A DNA stretch of 64,000 bases from Linanthus parryae (lineage: Eukaryota; Streptophyta; Magnoliopsida; Ericales; Polemoniaceae), in contig JALGPY010000001.1 of assembly GCA_023055425.1 (NCBI GenBank), positions 144,857,368 to 144,921,367 of the forward strand. The letters run 5' to 3'. Made by a program: the position numbers and the translations under genes. The notes under the pieces are model-generated. The model saw nothing but the letters and a program-made list of their open reading frames with translations. It had not been told where the DNA came from and searched no databases. Positions within the stretch are counted from its first letter, which is position 1; each line of letters starts with the position of its first letter. Positions 22,337 through 32,201 of the stretch are shown piece by piece.

Positions 22337-22425
22337 CCTGCGTATATACGCAGGCAGTGAGGGTGGTGGAGGTTGTTGGTTGGGCCCTGGTTGCGTATAT
22401 ACGCAACCCCTGCGTATATACGCAG
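22337..22425. repeat. Palindrome array, element B 5' LTR
   Basis: Three copies of the TGCGTATATACGCA palindrome: one flanked by C/G at 22337-22355, then one flanked by T/A and one by C/G at 22390-22425. The array ends about 80 bp upstream of the TATA-like box. Confidence 0.93.
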
Positions 22426-22429
22426 CCAG

Positions 22430-22448
22430 TTTTGACTTTTGGTCAAAG
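22430..22448. promoter_or_regulatory. Inverted W-box pair in element B LTR
   Basis: TTTTGACTTTTGGTCAAAG contains TTGAC on one strand and GTCAA on the other, the WRKY-factor core in an inverted arrangement directly after the palindromes. It recurs in the 3' LTR and, in altered form, before ORF3 (GGTCATTTTGACC near 29466). Confidence 0.55.
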
Positions 22449-22506
22449 ACGGTGGACCGATGGCAGATTCTGTAATTACGGGCACAAGCGTTTTCGGGAA
22501 ACAGCA

Positions 22507-22516
22507 CTATTTAAAG
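22507..22516 (+). promoter_or_regulatory. TATA-like box of element B LTR
   Basis: CTATTTAAAG, repeated in the 3' LTR near 34500. It lies about 80 bp after the palindrome array, the same spacing as in element A. Confidence 0.55.
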
Positions 22517-23484
22517 ACTCGTCCAGACTCGTTTTGAGACATCACGGAGACACAGCACAACCGAAGGACAAGACAGAGCATTCACGGAGAGCACGAAAGC
22601 GCGATTCGAGATTCGAAGACTTAGTTTGATTTCGTTCTCTCTCTTTATATTCAGAAACTGCGTTTTGTATTATGTCTAGTCGTAGCTAAACTTCTCACCT
22701 AGGTTCTCGGTGAACCTAGGGTTTCGTACTCAGATTTTATGATTACTACGTTTATGGATTCATGATGATTATCTTAATTCAGCAAGTTGTATATGTTATT
22801 CTGGTTTTGATTAGTATCGTATATGCATGATAGGATTGATCACCCAGGATTGCTATAGACCCGAGCTTGTAGGTGAAAACGTCAAGTTAGGGTTAGGAAG
22901 AAAAACCGGGATTTAGTACCTTACCCTGATAGACCGACCAGAGAAAGGGAGATAGGGCTAGCATCGAAAAACGTGAGACCAACTGTTAGAGAATTTGACC
23001 CAGGCCATTCGGACAGGTTAGAAACCCTAACAGGATTAGACCGAGACTGCAGACTTAGGCAGCTTAACAAGAATCCGAAAGTCTGCAGGATCGGGATTAC
23101 GTGTGGAATCTGAAAAGTCACTGCACAACTGGTACGTTGCACAGATACCGAAACTGCTGAGTGTTTTCATAATCGAACGTAAAACTAAAATCTGTAGAAA
23201 CCCTAGGGGATCCTGGAGCCTAGTCTTCATCTATTATCGTTACAACCAAATCAGCTTATTTCAGAAAACGTCACAAAAAATATTTACGTCTTTAATTTCT
23301 GTTTTTAGTTTAGCCACTATAATCACAACCTACTCCTCCTGGTTACTACTCTTGGAAAACCGAAACTGACAACGTAAGTAAACCCGAAACAGTCCTCGTG
23401 GGAACGATAACCCGAGTCTAATTGCACCCGGTACTACGAGATTCGTACACTTGCGATAGCACGTTAGTTTGCGCATCAAGTTTT

Positions 23485-23502
23485 TGGCGCCGTTGCCGGG
23501 GA
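23485..23502 (+). promoter_or_regulatory. Primer binding site of element B (tRNA-Asp)
   Basis: TGGCGCCGTTGCCGGGGA, 6 nt after the LTR. Complementarity stops at the usual 18 nt and the next bases (CTTTTTAGG) are unrelated to tRNA-Asp, unlike element A. Confidence 0.95.
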
Positions 23503-23624
23503 CTTTTTAGGGTCTATTTAGTAGTCAGAATTAGTTTTCTGAGTTTTTATTTATTTTCAGTTTCGTTATTTTTCTTTATATCTCACTGCGTTTTTGAATC
23601 TGCGTTTTCAGGACTGTTTAGTTG

Positions 23625-24854
23625 ATGCCCAGATTGCCTCGCGATTTGGTGTCACCACTCGACAACCCGGAAAAACTGTATACCGAACAGAACCGCAGAA
23701 ACCGAGAAAGCAGGATGGCAACCAACCAGAGAGATCCACCCGAGAACACCGAAGCCGGTGGACAGGAACGAGAGACACGTACCCCAGCCCAGATGGCGCG
23801 GTACATTGAGGAGCTTGTCACAGCGGGACTTGTTGCCCGAAGCAACCAGAGAACATATAACCGATCTGGGAAGGCGTTGGTGGAAAATTTCGAAGTCCCC
23901 ACCGGGGGGCATGAGCGAGCCATTGTGGTGCCCGAGATCACCGCAGAGCACTTTGACATCAAACCATCCACCATCCAGACGGTACAAACTCTCTGCCCGT
24001 TTCATGGCAGGGCCGACGAAGACCCGAACGATTTTATCGGGAAATTCGAAGATTACTGCAACAAGGTCAGATACAAGGGGGTAGAAGCAGAGGCACTCAT
24101 GTTGATCTTATTTCCGTACTGTCTTTATGGAGTAGCCAAAGACTGGCTTGAATCCCGACCACCCCGATCCATCACCACATGGGAGGAGTGTGTCACGGAT
24201 TTTCTGGCAAAGTTCTATCCCGCCTCCCGAGTTATACAGTTACAGAGCGAGATCCTGTCATTCAGACAGAAGATGGGGGAGACGGTGGTGGACGCATGGG
24301 ACAGGCTCATGAGATTGGTCAAACGGTGCCCGAACCACGGTTTTGGAGACGCAAAAATCCTGCAGGTTTTCTACCATGCCCTAGACAGGGAGAACGCCGA
24401 CAGGATTGACAGAGAGGCCGGGGGAAACTTCTTTTATCACGTGGACAAAGAAGGTGCGTATGACCTGATGAAGCAGTTGGCCAAGCAGGACACCCGACTG
24501 TTTGACGATCGCAGGATGACGGCTAGAGTCGAACCTGCAGAAGATGACCGGATAGACAACCTGGCCAAGATCGTTCACGACTTGGTCAAGAAAGTCTACT
24601 CGGATAAGAAGACTGTTGCAGCAGTCGAGGAACCGGATCTGGACACAGCCATTGAGGAGCTAAGGACCGAAGATACCAATTACGTACAGCAGCAGTGGGA
24701 CCCGAGCCGGCACCGACCGGGTACGAGAGACCATCCCGGGTTTCGGTACGGAAACCCGAACGCAGCAGTTTATGCACCGGGATTCCAGCACAGGCCACCA
24801 GCCCAGCAGGCTGCCCCGGCCCAGCAGGCTCAGTCAGTCCCGTCAGCACAGTAG
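23625..24854 (+). CDS. gag: Element B gag (ends at in-frame TAG)
   Basis: The first ATG after the leader is at 23625. The protein has a charged N-terminus, a gag core at about residues 110-260 (LCPFHGRADEDPNDFIGKFE, LFPYCLYGVAKDWL, DFLAKFYPASRV), a Tyr/Pro-containing segment (GNPNAAVYAPGF) and a Gln/Ala-rich tail. It has no zinc knuckle. The frame stays open beyond the TAG at 24852-24854 with continuing similarity to element A, so the stop is most likely a CAG-to-TAG mutation rather than the natural gag end; programmed readthrough cannot be excluded. Confidence 0.92.
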   Translation: MPRLPRDLVSPLDNPEKLYTEQNRRNRESRMATNQRDPPENTEAGGQERETRTPAQMARYIEELVTAGLVARSNQRTYNRSGKALVENFEVPTGGHERAIVVPEITAEHFDIKPSTIQTVQTLCPFHGRADEDPNDFIGKFEDYCNKVRYKGVEAEALMLILFPYCLYGVAKDWLESRPPRSITTWEECVTDFLAKFYPASRVIQLQSEILSFRQKMGETVVDAWDRLMRLVKRCPNHGFGDAKILQVFYHALDRENADRIDREAGGNFFYHVDKEGAYDLMKQLAKQDTRLFDDRRMTARVEPAEDDRIDNLAKIVHDLVKKVYSDKKTVAAVEEPDLDTAIEELRTEDTNYVQQQWDPSRHRPGTRDHPGFRYGNPNAAVYAPGFQHRPPAQQAAPAQQAQSVPSAQ

Positions 24855-26243
24855 TACGACGCTCAGATGAAAGAGATCAAGTCCATGTTTCAGACAATGG
24901 AATCCCGGTTCAAGCACATGGACACCTTGACGGCAGATATGCAGACAACCAAAACGTCACTGCGCGCTTTGGAAGTACAGGTGGGGCAGTTAGCACAGCA
25001 GCTAACGGAGAGACAGCCAGGAAACCTACCCTCGAACACAGTAAACAATCCACGGGCTCAGATCAATGATGTCTCCACTCGGAGTGGATTGGCACTGCAG
25101 GATCCACCGTATCCCAGCCACGCACGTGCAGAAAATTCGAAAGAAGTAGAACGCAACTTGTCGGGCCAGGATAACAGCACAGTCGATCGCCCCCAGCCGA
25201 AGGGCTCGGTTGAGCAGGATGCAGTGCAGAACGAGACAAGTGCAGAAACTGTACCCGTCTCCAAGGAGGTCCCGTACCCCTTGCGAACACGAAAGAGGGA
25301 TGACAGCAAGGACTACGCCAGGTTTCTCGAGATGTTCAAGCAGCTGCAGATTAACATACCTTTTGCTGAGGCTTTGGCTAAGATGCCCACTTACGCCAAA
25401 TTCCTCAAGGACATCTTGTATGGGAGGAGGCGAATGAGCGATTTCGAGACCATAAACCTGACGGCAGAAGTGAGCAATTGTGTGAAGAATGGGCTACCGA
25501 GGAAGAGAAAGGATCCTGGCAGTTTCGTTATACCGGTCACCCTAGGTATCGCTTACACAGGAAAGGCTCTGTGTGACCTAGGGGCCAGCATCAATCTGAT
25601 GCCGTTGACGATTTTCAAAAGTTTGAAAGTCGGTGAACCCCAAACCACCAGAATCATGCTGCAGATGGCAGACAGGTCCGTAAAACAGGCCTACGGGGTT
25701 ATCGAGGATATTCTGGTCAAGGTTGGCGAGCTTATTTTTCCGGCAGATTTCGTCATCCTGGACATGGAGGCAGGAGAGGTACCGCTCATACTTGGCAGGC
25801 CGTTTTTGGCCACGGGCGAAGCAATGATAAACTGTAAGATCGGGGAGCTGACCATGCAGATTAACGAGGAAAAAGTAAAATTCAACGTTTTCAAAAATCT
25901 GCAACTGCCAAATTACTACGACCACGAAGACATCTTTGCTATCGACGTGGTTGACGAAGGTTGGGAAAACGAGGAGATGGACCAATTATGGGAAGAGATC
26001 GATAGCATGTACGGGGAAGAAAAGGAGAAGACTCGGTGCGAGCACGCCATGAGAGCCGAGGACTGGACCACTTTGCTCCGGGACGAAGACGGCGGGCAAA
26101 AGATGATTCTGGTCCCGTCACTCAAGGAACCACCCGCACTGGAGCTGAAACCGCTCCCGAGCCATCTCAGGTATGCGTATATTGGTGAAAATAGTACTCT
26201 GCCCGTAATTGTTTCGTCTCGTTTATCTCAAGAACAGGAGTAG
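24855..26243 (+). CDS. pro: Element B protease segment of gag-pol
   Basis: Same frame as gag, between two TAG codons. It begins with a probable coiled coil (MKEIKSMFQTMESRFKHMD) and TRSGLALQDPPYPSHAR, which is shared with element A. The aspartic protease follows, with active site CDLGASINLMP near 25570-25602, then FPADFVILDMEAGEVPLILG and GRPFLATG. An acidic linker leads to the TAG at 26241-26243, where the context (QEQE stop KLLEVLQE) and the matching Gln in element A suggest a mutated CAG. Confidence 0.93.
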   Translation, partial: YDAQMKEIKSMFQTMESRFKHMDTLTADMQTTKTSLRALEVQVGQLAQQLTERQPGNLPSNTVNNPRAQINDVSTRSGLALQDPPYPSHARAENSKEVERNLSGQDNSTVDRPQPKGSVEQDAVQNETSAETVPVSKEVPYPLRTRKRDDSKDYARFLEMFKQLQINIPFAEALAKMPTYAKFLKDILYGRRRMSDFETINLTAEVSNCVKNGLPRKRKDPGSFVIPVTLGIAYTGKALCDLGASINLMPLTIFKSLKVGEPQTTRIMLQMADRSVKQAYGVIEDILVKVGELIFPADFVILDMEAGEVPLILGRPFLATGEAMINCKIGELTMQINEEKVKFNVFKNLQLPNYYDHEDIFAIDVVDEGWENEEMDQLWEEIDSMYGEEKEKTRCEHAMRAEDWTTLLRDEDGGQKMILVPSLKEPPALELKPLPSHLRYAYIGENSTLPVIVSSRLSQEQE

Positions 26244-29033
26244 AAACTGCTGGAAGTATTGCAAGAGCATAAGGAAGCAATCGCCTGGACGATTGCAGAT
26301 ATCAAGGGGATCAACCCCTCCTACTGCATGCACAAGATCCGAATTGAAGAAGGTAAGAAACCGGTGATTCGGCCCCAGCGGAGACTGAACCCGAACATGA
26401 AGGACGTTGTGCGAAAAGAGGTCATGAAGTGGCTGGAAGCGGGAATCATCTACCCCATATCGGACAGCACGTGGATCAGCCCGGTCCAGTGCGTGCCCAA
26501 GAAGGGGGGTATTACGGTGGTGCAGAATAAAGATCAGGAGCAGATTGCGCAGCGCACCGTTACGGGCTGGCGGATCTGCATGGACTATCGGAGGCTAAAC
26601 GATGCAACACTGAAGGACCACTTCCCGCTGCCATTCATGGACCAGATGCTGGACCGGCTCGCCCATCACGCCTACTACTGTTTTCTGGACGGGTATTCCG
26701 GGTACAACCAGATTTGCATAGCCCCGGAAGATCAGGAAAAGACGACGTTTACCTGCCCGTACGGTACGTTCGCGTTTCGGCGCATGCCGTTCGGGTTGTG
26801 TAATGCTCCTGCCACGTTCCAGAGATGTATGATGGCGATTTTTTCCGACATGATCGAGAAAAATCTGGAGGTCTTCATGGACGACTTTTCACTCTTCGGG
26901 GACAGTTTCGATGACTGCCTGTTCCATTTGGGCCAGGTACTGATCCGATGCAAGAAGGCAAATTTGGTGTTCAATTGGGAAAAGTGTCACTTTATGGTCA
27001 CCGAGGGGATCGTGCTGGGTCACAGAATTTCCAGCAAAGGACTCGAGGTGGACAGGGCTAAGATCGAGGTGATAAAGCAGCTTCCATACCCGACGAACGT
27101 AAGGGCGATCAAAAGTTTTCTGGGACATGCGGGATTTTACCGAAGGTTCATCAAGGACTTTTCCAAGATCACAAAGCAACTTTGCGCGTTACTCGGAAAA
27201 GACGTACCCTTTGATTTCGATGCAGCATGTCGGCAGGCTTTTGACCATTTGAAGGAAAAACTGACCACAGCCCCGGTTATAACCACGCCAGATTGGTCAC
27301 TCCCGTTTGAGCTGATGTGTGACGCCAGCGACTACGCAGTCGGGGCAGTTTTGGGACAGCGGAAGGATAAGGTATGCCACGTCATTTATTATGCGAGTCG
27401 GGTACTCAACGATGCCCAGCTTAACTATGGCACGACAGAAAAGGAACTGCTGGCCGTGGTGTACGCCCTGGATAAATTCAGGCCCTATCTGGTCGGGTCG
27501 AAAGTTATCGATTTTACCGACCATAGTGCTCTGAAATACCTGCTGGACAAGAAGGACGCAAAACCGAGACTGTTGAGGTGGGTACTACTGATGCAGGAAT
27601 TCGATGTGGAAATCCGGGACAAGAAGGGAGTTGAGAACGTGGTAGCGGATCACCTATCCAGACTTGAGAACGTGAAGGTGGACCCGGTGCCGATCAAGGA
27701 AAACTTCCCGGACGAGCACATCATGGCAGTCAAAATCGGGAGACCGTGGTACTATGCCATAGCCAACTACCTGGTAACTGGCACGCTTCCCGAGGATCTC
27801 ACCCCGTCGCAGCGGAAAAAGTTCATTGCCGAAAGTCGACAGTATTTTTGGGACGACCCGTACTTGTTCAAACAGGGGGCCGATAACATCCTGAGAAGGT
27901 GTATCCTGACCCACGAGGCCTGGAACGTGATCCGACACTGCCACTCATCACAGTGTGGGGGTCATTTTGGGGGAACGCGAACAGCTCATAAAATACTGCA
28001 GTCCGGGTTTTTCTGGCCGACAATCTTCAAAGACTGTCACGACTATGTGCAGGGATGCGATAGGTGCCAGAGGACAGGAAACACGTCACACCGGGACGAG
28101 ATGCCGATGACCGTGTGGCAGGAGGTAGAGCCATTTGATGTATGGGGGATTGACTTCATGGGTCCGTTCCCGTCTTCAATGGGGAATCTGTACATTCTGC
28201 TGGCAGTAGATTATGTGACAAAGTGGATCGAAGCGATCGCGTGTCAGAAAAACGATGCAGCTACCGTTGAGCGTTTTCTGAAACGCAACGTTTTCACTCG
28301 TTTCGGGACTCCTAGGGCAATGATCAGCGACGAGGGCTCTCACTTCATCAATCGGGTTTTTGCGAAAGTTCTGAAACAGTACGGCGTGTCAGTTCATAAA
28401 GTCTCGTTACCCTACCATCCGCAGACGAACGGGCAAGCCGAGGTGTCGAATCGAGAGATCAAGAGCATACTCGAAAAAACAGTGAATCTCGGCCGAAAGG
28501 ATTGGTCCGTCAGACTAGACGATGCGCTTTGGGCCTACAGGACAGCTTTCAAAACACCGCTGGGAATGTCACCGTACCAGCTCGTTTTTGGGAAAGCGTG
28601 CCACTTACTGGTGGAACTGGAGCACAAGGCGTATTGGGCCATCAAACTGCTGAACTTGGACCAGAATCTAGCAGGGGATAAGAGGAAGATGGCACTGGTG
28701 GAATTGGAAGAATTCCGCAGAACGGCTTTCGAGAGCGCCAAAATTTACAAAGAGAAGACAAAGAAGTGGCATGACAACCGTATCACGCCAAAGCAGTTTA
28801 ATGAAGGCGACAAAGTGCTTCTCTACAATACCCGGATGCGGTTCTTTCCGGGGAAGTTGAGGTCTCGTTGGTCGGGACCGTTCACCATCAAGCAGATTTT
28901 TGCCTGGGGGGCATTCGAGCTGGAAAATCCAAAAGACAACTCCAGTTTCAGGGTGAACGGAAACCGGATCAAGCCGTATCTCGAGACCGCCGAAGTCCTC
29001 AAAATAGACCCGGTCTATTTTGATGACCCGTGA
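26244..29033 (+). CDS. pol: Element B reverse transcriptase, RNase H and integrase
   Basis: About 929 uninterrupted codons in the gag frame. [36 protein letters not shown] and the catalytic VFMDDFS near 26870-26887. RNase [25 protein letters not shown] and [10 protein letters not shown], then [10 protein letters not shown]. Integrase: an HHCC zinc finger ([11 protein letters not shown] to CDRCQRTG, about 27940-28070), the D,D,E core ([27 protein letters not shown]) and a C-terminal domain ([12 protein letters not shown]). All catalytic residues I can identify are present, so the enzymes would be intact but for the two upstream stops. Confidence 0.95.
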   Translation, partial: KLLEVLQEHKEAIAWTIADIKGINPSYCMHKIRIEEGKKPVIRPQRRLNPNMKDVVRKEVMKWLEAGIIYPISDSTWISPVQCVPKKGGITVVQNKDQEQIAQRTVTGWRICMDYRRLNDATLKDHFPLPFMDQMLDRLAHHAYYCFLDGYSGYNQICIAPEDQEKTTFTCPYGTFAFRRMPFGLCNAPATFQRCMMAIFSDMIEKNLEVFMDDFSLFGDSFDDCLFHLGQVLIRCKKANLVFNWEKCHFMVTEGIVLGHRISSKGLEVDRAKIEVIKQLPYPTNVRAIKSFLGHAGFYRRFIKDFSKITKQLCALLGKDVPFDFDAACRQAFDHLKEKLTTAPVITTPDWSLPFELMCDASDYAVGAVLGQRKDKVCHVIYYASRVLNDAQLNYGTTEKELLAVVYALDKFRPYLVGSKVIDFTDHSALKYLLDKKDAKPRLLRWVLLMQEFDVEIRDKKGVENVVADHLSRLENVKVDPVPIKENFPDEHIMAVKIGRPWYYAIANYLVTGTLPEDLTPSQRKKFIAESRQYFWDDPYLFKQGADNILRRCILTHEAWNVIRHCHSSQCGGHFGGTRTAHKILQSGFFWPTIFKDCHDYVQGCDRCQRTGNTSHRDEMPMTVWQEVEPFDVWGIDFMGPFPSSMGNLYILLAVDYVTKWIEAIACQKNDAATVERFLKRNVFTRFGTPRAMISDEGSHFINRVFAKVLKQYGVSVHKVSLPYHPQTNGQAEVSNREIKSILEKTVNLGRKDWSVRLDDALWAYRTAFKTPLGMSPYQLVFGKACHLLVELEHKAYWAIKLLNLDQNLAGDKRKMALVELEEFRRTAFESAKIYKEKTKKWHDNRITPKQFNEGDKVLLYNTRMRFFPGKLRSRWSGPFTIKQIFAWGAFELENPKDNSSFRVNGNRIKPYLETAEVLKIDPVYFDDP

Positions 29034-29041
29034 GAGGTAAC

Positions 29042-29096
29042 AAGGTCGGGCCGTCGACCGTAAATAACAAGGCGCTGTTTGGGAGGCAACCCAAAA
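29042..29096 (+). other. Conserved post-pol hairpin motif, element B
   Basis: Immediately after the pol stop, GGTCGGGCCGTCGACC and then TTTGGGAGGCAACCCAAA can each fold into a short hairpin (GGTCG/CGACC; TTGGG/CCCAA). The same pair occurs in the same place in element A (39656-39707). It is non-coding and much better conserved than the spacer beyond it. Function unknown. Confidence 0.75.
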
Positions 29097-30126
29097 TTTA
29101 TCGTTTATTTATTTAGTCTTATTAGTTATTACGTTATTATGTCAGTTCTGAATTTTCGAGAGAGGCGAGATGAGCGGGTTTTTGACTTTGAATTTGAAAG
29201 TGTGCAGAGACAGAATCATCCAAAACAGCCAAGACCAGGAAAGCAGGGGAAGAGAGAAGTTTTGAAAAAAAAAAAAAAAAATTGAATTTTGCCTCGGTAT
29301 ACGCAGCCCCTGCGTATATACGCAACCCGTGGGGGCAAAATGCAATTTTTTTTCTTTTTTTGGTTGTTTTCTGGTTGGGTATATACGCAATACTGCGTAT
29401 ATACGTAAACAGGAAAGAAAAAGAAAAAAAAAATCAAAATTTTTTCAAAACCCCGGGGGTATTTTGGTCATTTTGACCAATTAGGGTTATAGCCAAGAGA
29501 GGGGGGACGGGTAGCCATTGTTGGCACCTCTCTTTCTCTCTCTACCTCCATTTCCTCTCACTTGAAGAACAAAGATTTTACCTCAGACCTCCAAATCAAA
29601 ATCCGGGCACATTTCTGGAATCCCCTCGTCGCAAGGAGCAAGATTCATCCATCAAAATCCAGAAACAAGCGAAAATCGAGCGGGCAATTTCCATCAAAAA
29701 GTGAGTTGTTCTTGAGGAAAAGTGCAGATTCGAAGGTGTTAGAGCAAGAACTAGCAAAAACCGTACAAGGGAACGTGAACGAGGAGATCGAGGGCTTCGA
29801 TTTGGTGGGCTCGGAATTCAATTCCGGGCAGTTGACTTTTCCGGCGACCACCGGCGGTTTTCCGGCGACTTTCCGGGCAGAATCTCCGGTCTTCACCCCT
29901 GTTTAGGGAAGGTCGAAAATCTCATCCCTCGCTTTATTTTCCGTTTTGGCACGGCCCGTAGCCGGGCCCGTTATTTTCGGTAATTTTGCATTTGGAGCGG
30001 CACTTGCCGTGTGGACCTCTTGTAGATCTTTAGGTGGACTATCTATTGAGACACACTATTTTGTGCACGTTTCACGTTTTTGCTTCGTTTCCCGAGTCGG
30101 CACGTTTTACGAGATTTTGGTCTGTT
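29097..30126 (+). other. Element B spacer between pol and ORF3
   Basis: About 1 kb. It contains poly(A) and poly(T) tracts, palindrome copies (29295-29408), an inverted W-box pair (about 29466-29478), a CT-rich leader-like stretch (29525-29570) and a GC-richer part. Short open frames here are not conserved in element A, so I call no gene. It probably serves as promoter and leader for ORF3. Confidence 0.55.
29295..29408. repeat. Palindrome copies before ORF3, element B
   Basis: Four complete or partial copies of the TGCGTATATACGCA palindrome: GGTATACGCAG (partial), TGCGTATATACGCA, GGGTATATACGCAA and CTGCGTATATACGTA. They belong to the same family as in the LTR. Confidence 0.9.
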
Positions 30127-31947
30127 ATGGAGTTTCATGTGCCCGTCGTAGACCCTAACCGAGATGACATCCCTACTGACTATGAGGCGGCTGAGCTTAC
30201 CCCTTTGCTGTTTGATAGTTTTAGGTTCGTCAACCATCATGCCCAACATTACTTTATGACCGGGACCAAAATGGGTCATAGCATTCCCATAGACTACCAG
30301 TTTGAGGTCGACCATACTTACATGCCGCCAGAGATGGCCGCTTATGCGAGTCGACCGGACATTTTCGGGACGTCCCTAGCGGGGTTTCCGGACTTGTCCG
30401 ATACTGACTTGGTGCGTGAGTTCTACGCGAACCTCATGCACAAGGGGGAGGGTGAAGCTAATGGGGATGTCCGTTGGGTCTATATGCGGCGTACGTTTCT
30501 GTTGCTCACGGCGGATACCATCCGCCAAGCGTACCAGATTCCGATGCGCCATATCTCGTGCGCATATGCTGAGTGTGCTGATTACCCGCCTAACGATGCT
30601 GAGCTTTTGCAGGTTGTGACTGGGGGGTACCCGGGTGCCCATTTCGAGAGAGAGGGGCCAGGCGAGATAGGCAAGAAATTGCACTCTCGTTTTATTGCTG
30701 GCCCGCCACGGTGGTGGGCCGAGTGGGTAGTGAACAGGGTCGTAGGTATTAAACACTTTACCTACCTTGACTTCGAGTACGTACTCTTAGTCTATTGCCT
30801 TGTTCTGAGACGAGAGGTTGACATTCCTCGTCGGATTTGGGTGTACATGCAGGAGCGGAACTGCTCCGGTAGCCATAAGGGATTGGGGTACGCCAACCTC
30901 ATTGCCAAACTGGCACGGGAGTATGAGGTTCCGATGGATGATTTAGAGGGTGACCTACAGCCTCCTGTGCCACGGCCTTATAGGAAGCTTATTGCTCGTC
31001 ACCCGGGCCCACCACCGCCGGTCGTTGACCTCGATGAGGATGACGATTTTATGGAGGAGGACCCGGCTCCTGCACCTGCCCCTGCCCCTGCCCCTAGGAG
31101 GCGTTCGACTCAGGAGCGACCAGTTAGTCGCCAGGCATCGGCCAGACTTCGGCGATGCCGTACTACTAGAGAGAGTGAGCGCCCCGAGTCGAGTAGGCAG
31201 GGGACTGAGAGGAATGCCCAGCCTCAGCCTGCCCGTCAGAGAGAGCAGCCGGCCCCACGGGCCAACCCGACCCCACGAGCTAGACCGGCCCCGCCCCGTA
31301 GACTACCCCGAGTGGATGAGAGATTTGAGGGCTGTCGGGGCGGACGCAAGTCCATAGGAGAGAAGGTGTTTGAGGGAGCGGGCAAGCTTTGGAGAGCGTT
31401 GACGCATATCCGCCGGACTCAGCGGAAGGTCACCAAGGACACCCAGGCTGCCCTAGCTAGTATTCGAGAGGAGCAGCGGGATGCGGCTCGGCACGCAGGC
31501 CGAGAACCGCCACTTCCGCTGTATTTTCCACCCACCTACTCCAGCAGCTTTACCGAGGGATGGTCGGATGACGGGGACTCTAGCGAGTGCACGTCTGCTC
31601 CGCCACCTCCGACCCAGCCACCACCACCGACTCAGCCATCACAGCCACCTGCCCGACAGGAGAGACGGCAGCCTGGGACACGATCCCGGCAGCCTACAGG
31701 TCGTCAGGCTGGGACCCGTACCCAGCAGACTGGGGCCCGTACTCAGCAGCATTCGAGTGGCAGGACGACCTTGCGATCCCAGCCACCTAGCAGTTGGACT
31801 GGGTCCGAGTCGCAGTCCTCGGATTACCGGCCCCGTACACGGGCACGTCAGCCGGTATTTAGGACTGATTCAGAGAGCAGCTCGCCGGGTAGCATATCCG
31901 GTACATCCGAGACCGGGTCAGACCCGACATTTTTTCTGGACGAGTGA
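30127..31947 (+). CDS. Element B ORF3, Athila-type extra protein
   Basis: 606 codons from the first ATG (30127). Residues 1-290 form a globular-looking region with LLFDSFRFVNHHAQHYF, DLVREFYANLMHKGEGE and RWVYMRRTFLLLTADTIRQA, shared in outline with element A ORF3. The pattern fits the plant retrotransposon protein family annotated as ATHILA ORF or putative plant transposon protein. The C-terminal half is low complexity: a (PA)n run, then Arg/Pro/Gln/Ser-rich sequence. It sits where env lies in retroviruses, but I see no signal peptide or clear membrane segment, so an envelope role is not supported. The frame is intact. Confidence 0.88.
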   Translation: MEFHVPVVDPNRDDIPTDYEAAELTPLLFDSFRFVNHHAQHYFMTGTKMGHSIPIDYQFEVDHTYMPPEMAAYASRPDIFGTSLAGFPDLSDTDLVREFYANLMHKGEGEANGDVRWVYMRRTFLLLTADTIRQAYQIPMRHISCAYAECADYPPNDAELLQVVTGGYPGAHFEREGPGEIGKKLHSRFIAGPPRWWAEWVVNRVVGIKHFTYLDFEYVLLVYCLVLRREVDIPRRIWVYMQERNCSGSHKGLGYANLIAKLAREYEVPMDDLEGDLQPPVPRPYRKLIARHPGPPPPVVDLDEDDDFMEEDPAPAPAPAPAPRRRSTQERPVSRQASARLRRCRTTRESERPESSRQGTERNAQPQPARQREQPAPRANPTPRARPAPPRRLPRVDERFEGCRGGRKSIGEKVFEGAGKLWRALTHIRRTQRKVTKDTQAALASIREEQRDAARHAGREPPLPLYFPPTYSSSFTEGWSDDGDSSECTSAPPPPTQPPPPTQPSQPPARQERRQPGTRSRQPTGRQAGTRTQQTGARTQQHSSGRTTLRSQPPSSWTGSESQSSDYRPRTRARQPVFRTDSESSSPGSISGTSETGSDPTFFLDE

Positions 31948-32163
31948 GTGCCATGAGGGCATGCCACCTCTTAGTGGGGGGGGGGGGTGGTAGTCGTGTC
32001 TGCATTAACCCGGTCTGCACGTTTTTTCGTATTTATTTTTATTTTTATTTTTATTTTTGAGTCAGCATATTTTCTTTATTTGAGTCAACCCACCATAATC
32101 ATTCTGGCCATGCATTGTATATATTAAAAAAAAAATGAAAAATTAAAATTTTTTTATGCTGCT

Positions 32164-32201
32164 GGTTGGGTATATACGCAGACCTGCGTATATACGCAAA
32201 C
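32164..32201. repeat. Palindrome copies after ORF3, element B
   Basis: Two adjacent units, GGGTATATACGCAG and CTGCGTATATACGCA, of the element B palindrome family. Confidence 0.9.

Larger units (their letters stand above)
21930..23478 (+). repeat. 5' LTR of element B
   Basis: 1549 bp, TGATAACGCCC to GCGCATCA. It opens with the inverted repeat GATAAC / GTTATC. It carries three palindromes (22337-22425), an inverted pair of W-box cores (22430-22448) and a TATA-like CTATTTAAAG at 22507. Confidence 0.94.

Noticed and set aside
22081..22629. Overlapping open frames through the element B LTR array (RIYAGAAYIRR-type peptides)
   Set aside because: They are by-products of repeated palindromes, which read open on both strands. 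Not conserved as protein between families.
30950..31993. Alternative plus-strand frames over the ORF3 C-terminal half of element B
   Set aside because: Arise from Arg/Pro/Ser codon bias in the low-complexity tail; no start context or conservation in element A.
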